From the NCBI RefSeq assembly GCF_000469505.1, contig NZ_KI272824.1:62001-126000 (forward strand): DNA of 64,000 nt, read 5' to 3'. Position numbers and translations under genes: made by a program. Positions 60,438 through 64,000 of this stretch are shown one piece after another (position 1 is the stretch's first letter; every line of letters begins with the position of its first letter). This DNA is from Leptotrichia sp. oral taxon 215 str. W9775 (GTDB lineage Bacteria; Fusobacteriota; Fusobacteriia; Fusobacteriales; Leptotrichiaceae). The notes beneath the pieces were generated by a model. The model had not been told where the DNA came from. It worked only from the letters and a program-made list of their open reading frames with translations, and ran no database searches.

Positions 60438-61175
60438 ATGAAATTTACTGTTTTAACTTTATTTCCAGAACTGTTTGAGCTATATTTGTCACAGACAATT
60501 ATCCAGAGGGCAGTTGATGCGGAAATAACAGATTACAATATTGTAAATATAAGAGATTATAGCGGAAATAAGCATAGCCAGATGGATGACATTCCGTTTG
60601 GTGGAGGAGCAGGAATGGTTTTAAAACCTGAAGCCTACTGGAATTTTTTTAAGGAAAAATACAGTGACGGGGAAAAGCCATATACAGTATTTGTTTCTCC
60701 ACAGGGAAAAAGGCTTGATCACCAGAAGGTAACAGAACTTGCTGAAAAAAAAGAAATAGTACTGATTTCGGGAAGATATGAAGGTCTTGATCAGCGGGTT
60801 ATTGACAAGTTTGTCGATGAAGAAATATCAATAGGAGATTATGTTCTCAGCAGTGGTGATTTGCCTTCCCTTGTACTTATGGATTCGGTAACAAGGATAA
60901 AAGAAGGAGTTATAAAAAAGGAGTCCTTTGAAACAGACTCATTCTATAATGGACTTTTAGGATTTCCTCAGTATACGCGTCCGTCTGAAATTGAGGGATA
61001 TGAAGTTCCTGAGGTATTAAGAAGTGGGAACCACGCAAAAATAGATGAGTATAGACTATTGAAATCCATTGAGAAGACTACTGAAAATAGACCGGATTTA
61101 ATGGAGAAAAAACTTTCTGAAGATGAAGAATTTAAAAAAATGTATATTAAATTAATGAAGAAAAAGAATAAATAA
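60438..61175 (+). CDS. trmD: tRNA (guanine-37-N1)-methyltransferase TrmD
   Basis: 245 residues. MKFTVLTLFPELFELYLSQT, DIPFGGGAGMVLKPE, LISGRYEGLDQRVID and GDYVLSSGDLPSLVLMDSV are the canonical SPOUT blocks around the knotted SAM site. It methylates G37 of tRNAs and prevents frameshifts. The ATG starts right after the rimM stop codon. rplS, which often follows, is absent here. Confidence 0.97.
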   Translation: MKFTVLTLFPELFELYLSQTIIQRAVDAEITDYNIVNIRDYSGNKHSQMDDIPFGGGAGMVLKPEAYWNFFKEKYSDGEKPYTVFVSPQGKRLDHQKVTELAEKKEIVLISGRYEGLDQRVIDKFVDEEISIGDYVLSSGDLPSLVLMDSVTRIKEGVIKKESFETDSFYNGLLGFPQYTRPSEIEGYEVPEVLRSGNHAKIDEYRLLKSIEKTTENRPDLMEKKLSEDEEFKKMYIKLMKKKNK

Positions 61176-61241
61176 TACAATGATATTAAGTAGTGAAACT
61201 TTTCTAGGAAAATTACAGAAAGATTAACAGGAGGAATAAAA

Positions 61242-61760
61242 ATGATTTATCAGCTTGGAGATAGAAAGCCTGAAATTACAGGTGAAGTTTTTATTGCAGA
61301 AAGTGCAGATATAATAGGTGATGTAGAACTTCATGACGGTGTAAATGTATGGTTTGGTGCAGTTATAAGAGGAGATGTGGAGAAAATAACAATAGGTAAA
61401 AACAGCAATGTACAGGATAATGCTACTGTACATACAGATTTTGGACTTCCATGTATAGTTGGAGAAAATGTGACGGTAGGTCATAATGCCATACTCCATA
61501 GCTGTGAAATAGGAGATAATGTCATTGTTGGAATGGGAAGTACAATCTTAAATGGAGCAAAAATAGCACCTAACTGCATGATAGGAGCGGGAGCTCTTGT
61601 AACACATAAAATTCCTTATGAGGAGGGAGTTCTTATTTTAGGAAGTCCAGCTAAAGTTGTAAGAAAACTGACTGAAGAAGAAAAAGAACATATAAAGAAA
61701 AATGGACAGCATTATGTGGAAAATGGGAAATTGTATGCGAAAGAACTAAAGAAAATATAA
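61242..61760 (+). CDS. gamma-carbonic anhydrase-like hexapeptide-repeat protein (YrdA family)
   Basis: 172 residues of left-handed beta-helix hexapeptide repeats, with AVIRGDVEKITIG, TVHTDF and TVGHNAILHSCEIGD supplying the histidine ligands at the expected positions. Homologues bind zinc or other metals; carbonic anhydrase activity is not shown for most. AGGAGG lies 9 bases before ATG 61242. It is followed by a decayed repeat element. Confidence 0.9.
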   Translation: MIYQLGDRKPEITGEVFIAESADIIGDVELHDGVNVWFGAVIRGDVEKITIGKNSNVQDNATVHTDFGLPCIVGENVTVGHNAILHSCEIGDNVIVGMGSTILNGAKIAPNCMIGAGALVTHKIPYEEGVLILGSPAKVVRKLTEEEKEHIKKNGQHYVENGKLYAKELKKI

Positions 61761-61764
61761 TATA

Positions 61765-61980
61765 AAAGGACTATCTAAAAATTAAAAAAGTAAAAGGGAC
61801 TGTCTTAACATAGAAAAAATGTAAATATGATACATAAAAAAACTATATTTTATTCATTTACTATTTTACATTGTAAAATTTTAAATAATTCAAAAATATA
61901 GTTTTCAGATGATTTTTTAAGTTTTCTTTTTGATACAGCTTTTTTACATCATTTTTTATTTTTAAGGTAGTCCTGTTTTA
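61765..61980. repeat. MITE-like palindromic element, copy 2 (decayed)
   Basis: It fills most of the gap 61761-62099. The outer arms GGACTATCTAAAAATTA and its inverse near 61963-61974, then AAAAACTATATTTT with AAAAATATAGTTTT inside, and the core TTTTACATTGTAAAA (61864-61878) correspond part for part to the element at 9021-9330, but the central hairpin of that copy is missing. About 120 A/T-rich bases with no visible feature follow to 62099. Confidence 0.55.
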
Positions 61981-62099
61981 ATATTATTTATTTAATAGCT
62001 TCATATCTATTATTTCCCATTTATTGACTTTGTTCTGAAATTACTGGATTTTCAGAAATATAGTCTTTTATAAAAATTTAGAATAGTAAAAAGACTTTG

Positions 62100-62624
62100 T
62101 TACTCTGCATTCTTGATTTCGTCAATTCTCATATTTATAAGTTCATCATTTGCCAATTGATTTACAGCAACAGTTGAATTAGTACTTTTATCATAATATA
62201 CAAAAAGAAGCATTGCATTGTTGTAGTAAAGAACTGCATTTACCTTTTTGTTTTCTACTTTTTTCAGTTTACTTTCCGGTGTAGTTTTGAAAAAATTCAT
62301 ATAAGAATTTAAAATACTTTTATGTTCTGCTTCTGTAGAAGGAGTCATAAATACAGAAGAAATTAGCATATCATCAGCAAACATGAAACTTGAAAATTTA
62401 TTCTCTTTGTTTAGCATATCGTTTACATCTGTATAAACGTATATTTGAGTGTCTTTGTTATCTACACTGTCTACTGGTGTTCTTTTAATTGAATCTTCCA
62501 GCTGTTTTTTAGTCATGAAGAAACTTACTTTTGATGTAATTTCGTTGTTAAGTCCTTCTTTTGCATTCGCACCGAACATTGAAAAGCATAAAGCAAATAA
62601 TAATAAGTAAATATATTTTTTCAT
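62100..62624 (-). CDS. small exported protein, unknown
   Basis: 174 residues. The signal peptide (MKKYIYLLLFALCFSMFGANA, cleavage near 21-22) is clear. The mature part is mixed alpha/beta, with TKKQLEDSIKRTP, IYVYTDVNDMLNKEN and YDKSTNSTVAVNQLAND; no family was recognised. The minus-strand ribosome binding site is AGGAGG. It diverges from another secreted protein gene across a 141-base gap. Confidence 0.7.
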   Translation of the reverse strand: MKKYIYLLLFALCFSMFGANAKEGLNNEITSKVSFFMTKKQLEDSIKRTPVDSVDNKDTQIYVYTDVNDMLNKENKFSSFMFADDMLISSVFMTPSTEAEHKSILNSYMNFFKTTPESKLKKVENKKVNAVLYYNNAMLLFVYYDKSTNSTVAVNQLANDELINMRIDEIKNAE

Positions 62625-62765
62625 AATAACCTCCTGATTTTTTGTTATTTGTATAATAACATGGAAAAATGAAAATAAACTGAAAAAAATTAATTTTTTA
62701 GAAATAAAGTAGAAAAAAAGTAGTAAATAGATTATAATAAAATAAAAATATTAAAGGAGGCAGGA

Positions 62766-63401
62766 ATGCTTAAAAAAAGAATTGCAATTTTGTTTTTACT
62801 GGTGTTTTCACTGGGATTTACAGCACAATACAGTACAACAAAAGGGAAAAATGTAAAAATGTCACAACAGGAAATGGATAAAAATGCAGCTGAAATAGTG
62901 GAACTTTTAAAATTTTTAGATATGGATGAAGTTAAGCAGTCTACAATAAGAGAAGTAAAAGAGGATATGAAAAGAAAAATGGGAGAAGGAGAAAACTACC
63001 TTCAAAGTCGTGTTCTGGAAATGATAAGGGATATAATGGGAATAATAATTGAAAATAGGGAAACAACAGTTACAAAAATAACTTTTTTATCAAATAAAGA
63101 AGCAGATGTGGAAATTGAAATAAAAACACCGGAAGTGTTAGATGAAGAAAGTGGTTTTTTTGAAAAAAATATAGGAAAAAGAGTTGATGAAGAGTATATA
63201 AAAAAGTATGGAGAAATGCCAGAGAGTTCAAAAGTAAAAAAATCTTCAAAAGCAGAACAGAAAAAAGTAATGGATAGACTAGATTCTGTTGCAAAAGAAG
63301 TAATAAAAAATAGTATAAGAAATAAAAAAGTTAGCTACCATATTTTAAATGGAAAGCTGAGAGTAGTAAAATCAAATGACGGATGGAAAGTTAGAGGATA
63401 A
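62766..63401 (+). CDS. small exported protein, unknown
   Basis: 211 residues with a basic start and signal peptide (about 1-20: LKKRIAILFLLVFSLGFTAQ). The mature part is highly charged and helical, with VTKITFLSNKEADVEIEIKT and a final VSYHILNGKLRVVKSNDGWKV beta pair. The last block resembles small lipocalin/nuclear transport factor 2-like periplasmic proteins, but this is weak. AAAGGAGG precedes ATG 62766. Confidence 0.65.
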   Translation: MLKKRIAILFLLVFSLGFTAQYSTTKGKNVKMSQQEMDKNAAEIVELLKFLDMDEVKQSTIREVKEDMKRKMGEGENYLQSRVLEMIRDIMGIIIENRETTVTKITFLSNKEADVEIEIKTPEVLDEESGFFEKNIGKRVDEEYIKKYGEMPESSKVKKSSKAEQKKVMDRLDSVAKEVIKNSIRNKKVSYHILNGKLRVVKSNDGWKVRG

Positions 63402-63422
63402 AAAACAAAGAAAGGAGCAAAT

Positions 63423-63450
63423 ATATCGTAAATTATTTATACGATATAAT
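63423..63450 (+). promoter_or_regulatory. palindrome overlapping a -10 element before the rlmB-like gene
   Basis: ATATCGTA (63423-63430) and TACGATAT (63440-63447) are perfect inverse copies with a nine-base spacer. TATAAT at 63445-63450 overlaps the right arm. The start codon follows 13 bases later, so a transcript from this -10 would be almost leaderless; alternatively it is a hairpin in a longer mRNA. Confidence 0.35.
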
Positions 63451-63462
63451 TTGGAAAGAAAA

Positions 63463-64000
63463 ATGGAAAAAATTATAGGGATAAATCCAGTTCTGGAGAT
63501 ATTAAGATCAGATAAGACAGTAGAAAAGATAGAAGTGTATAAAGGGATAAAAAAAGACACAATAAAAGAAATTTTAAATTTAGCAAGTAAAAGAAACATA
63601 AAAATATTTTATACAGACAGAAGAACTGAAAACTCTCAAGGAGTAGTTGCATTAGTTTCAGAGTTTGACTATTATGTGGATTTAGCTGATTTTCTTGGGA
63701 AAATACTTTCAAAGGACAAGTCAATAGTAGTAATTTTAGATCAGATACAGGATCCAAGAAATTTTGGAGCAATAATAAGAAGTGCTGAATGTTTCGGGGC
63801 TGACGGAATTGTAATTCAGGACAGAAACAATGTAAAGGTTACTGAAACAGTTGTAAAATCATCAACTGGAGCAATAGAACATGTTGATATTGTAAAGGTT
63901 ACAAATATTTCAGATACAATTGACAGATTTAAGAAATATGGATACAAAGTTTATGGAGCGGAAGCTGACGGGGAAAACTTCTATTATGAGGAAGATTATC
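63463..64000 (+). CDS. RlmB/TrmH-family 23S rRNA (guanosine-2'-O)-methyltransferase, 5' part
   Basis: 179 codons are in the window and the gene runs off the right edge. MEKIIGINPVLEILRSDK is the usual N-terminal substrate-binding domain, and ILDQIQDPRNFGAIIRSAECFGADGIVIQDRNN (motif 1, seen in two blocks) begins the SPOUT catalytic domain. KSSTGAIEHVDI follows. The SAM-binding C-terminal motifs lie outside. Family members methylate the ribose of G2251 in 23S rRNA or related positions. The ribosome binding site is weak (TGGAAAG). Confidence 0.88.
   Translation, partial: MEKIIGINPVLEILRSDKTVEKIEVYKGIKKDTIKEILNLASKRNIKIFYTDRRTENSQGVVALVSEFDYYVDLADFLGKILSKDKSIVVILDQIQDPRNFGAIIRSAECFGADGIVIQDRNNVKVTETVVKSSTGAIEHVDIVKVTNISDTIDRFKKYGYKVYGAEADGENFYYEEDY

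Overview
This 64 kb window is AT-rich, with mostly plus-strand genes in tight operons, AGA as the dominant arginine codon and strong AGGAGG-type ribosome binding sites. The gene content points to a Gram-negative member of the Fusobacteriota, most likely Leptotrichia or a close relative. The reasons are an FplA-like outer-membrane patatin autotransporter, a GH57 glucan branching enzyme, a NadR-type NAD salvage enzyme, a ThiI without a rhodanese domain paired with its own cysteine desulfurase, and the DUF969/DUF979/pcp cluster. The genus is inferred from style and gene content, not from a database search.

Layout. 1-1.6 kb: 3' end of miaA, a PTS EIIA protein, a small membrane protein and a flavodoxin-fold reductase. 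1.7-3.7 kb (minus): a CoA-disulfide reductase-like flavoprotein and uridine kinase. 3.9-9.0 kb: two metallopeptidases (M32, M18), an aldo/keto reductase and a split ChrA transporter. 9.0-9.5 kb: a MITE-like palindromic repeat whose decayed relative lies at 61.8 kb. 9.5-12.3 kb: potABC without potD. 12.5-20.1 kb: DEAD-box helicase, HAD phosphatase, patatin autotransporter, lipid kinase and GH57 enzyme. 20.4-23.3 kb: an accessory-looking island of two unknown membrane/coiled-coil proteins that ends in a 40-bp tandem repeat. 23.4-29.5 kb: sulfur relay (cysteine desulfurase, thiI), a YihY membrane protein, rmuC and nadR.

29.6-47.7 kb is the transcription/translation core: rpmG, tRNA-Trp, secE, nusG, rplKAJL, rpoB, an unrelated amidotransferase-like gene, rpoC, gmk, rpoZ, dnaG, rpoD, a degenerate sigma-like paralogue and a NIF3-family gene. 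RNA regulatory structures are visible before rplK, rplA, rplJ and gmk. 47.8-54.4 kb: a tiny lipoprotein, RNase P RNA, nadK, recN, a Xer recombinase, a yueI-like gene and murA. 54.4-58.0 kb (minus): a gamma-glutamylcyclotransferase-like protein, pyroglutamyl peptidase with its putative DUF969/DUF979 transporter, and an HTH/coiled-coil protein. 58.1-64 kb: metallophosphatase, SPOUT methyltransferase, an orphan DhaM, rimM, trmD, a gamma-carbonic anhydrase-like protein, two small secreted proteins and the 5' part of an rlmB-like gene.

The strongest oddities are four. The first is a BPL_N/glutamine-amidotransferase-like gene inserted between rpoB and rpoC. The second is a degenerate sigma-70 paralogue directly behind rpoD. 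The third is a DnaG primase that has lost all four zinc ligands of its N-terminal zinc ribbon. The fourth is the 20.4-23.3 kb island with its palindromic promoter, leader terminator and 40-bp repeats. No CRISPR array, prophage or intact insertion sequence was seen.
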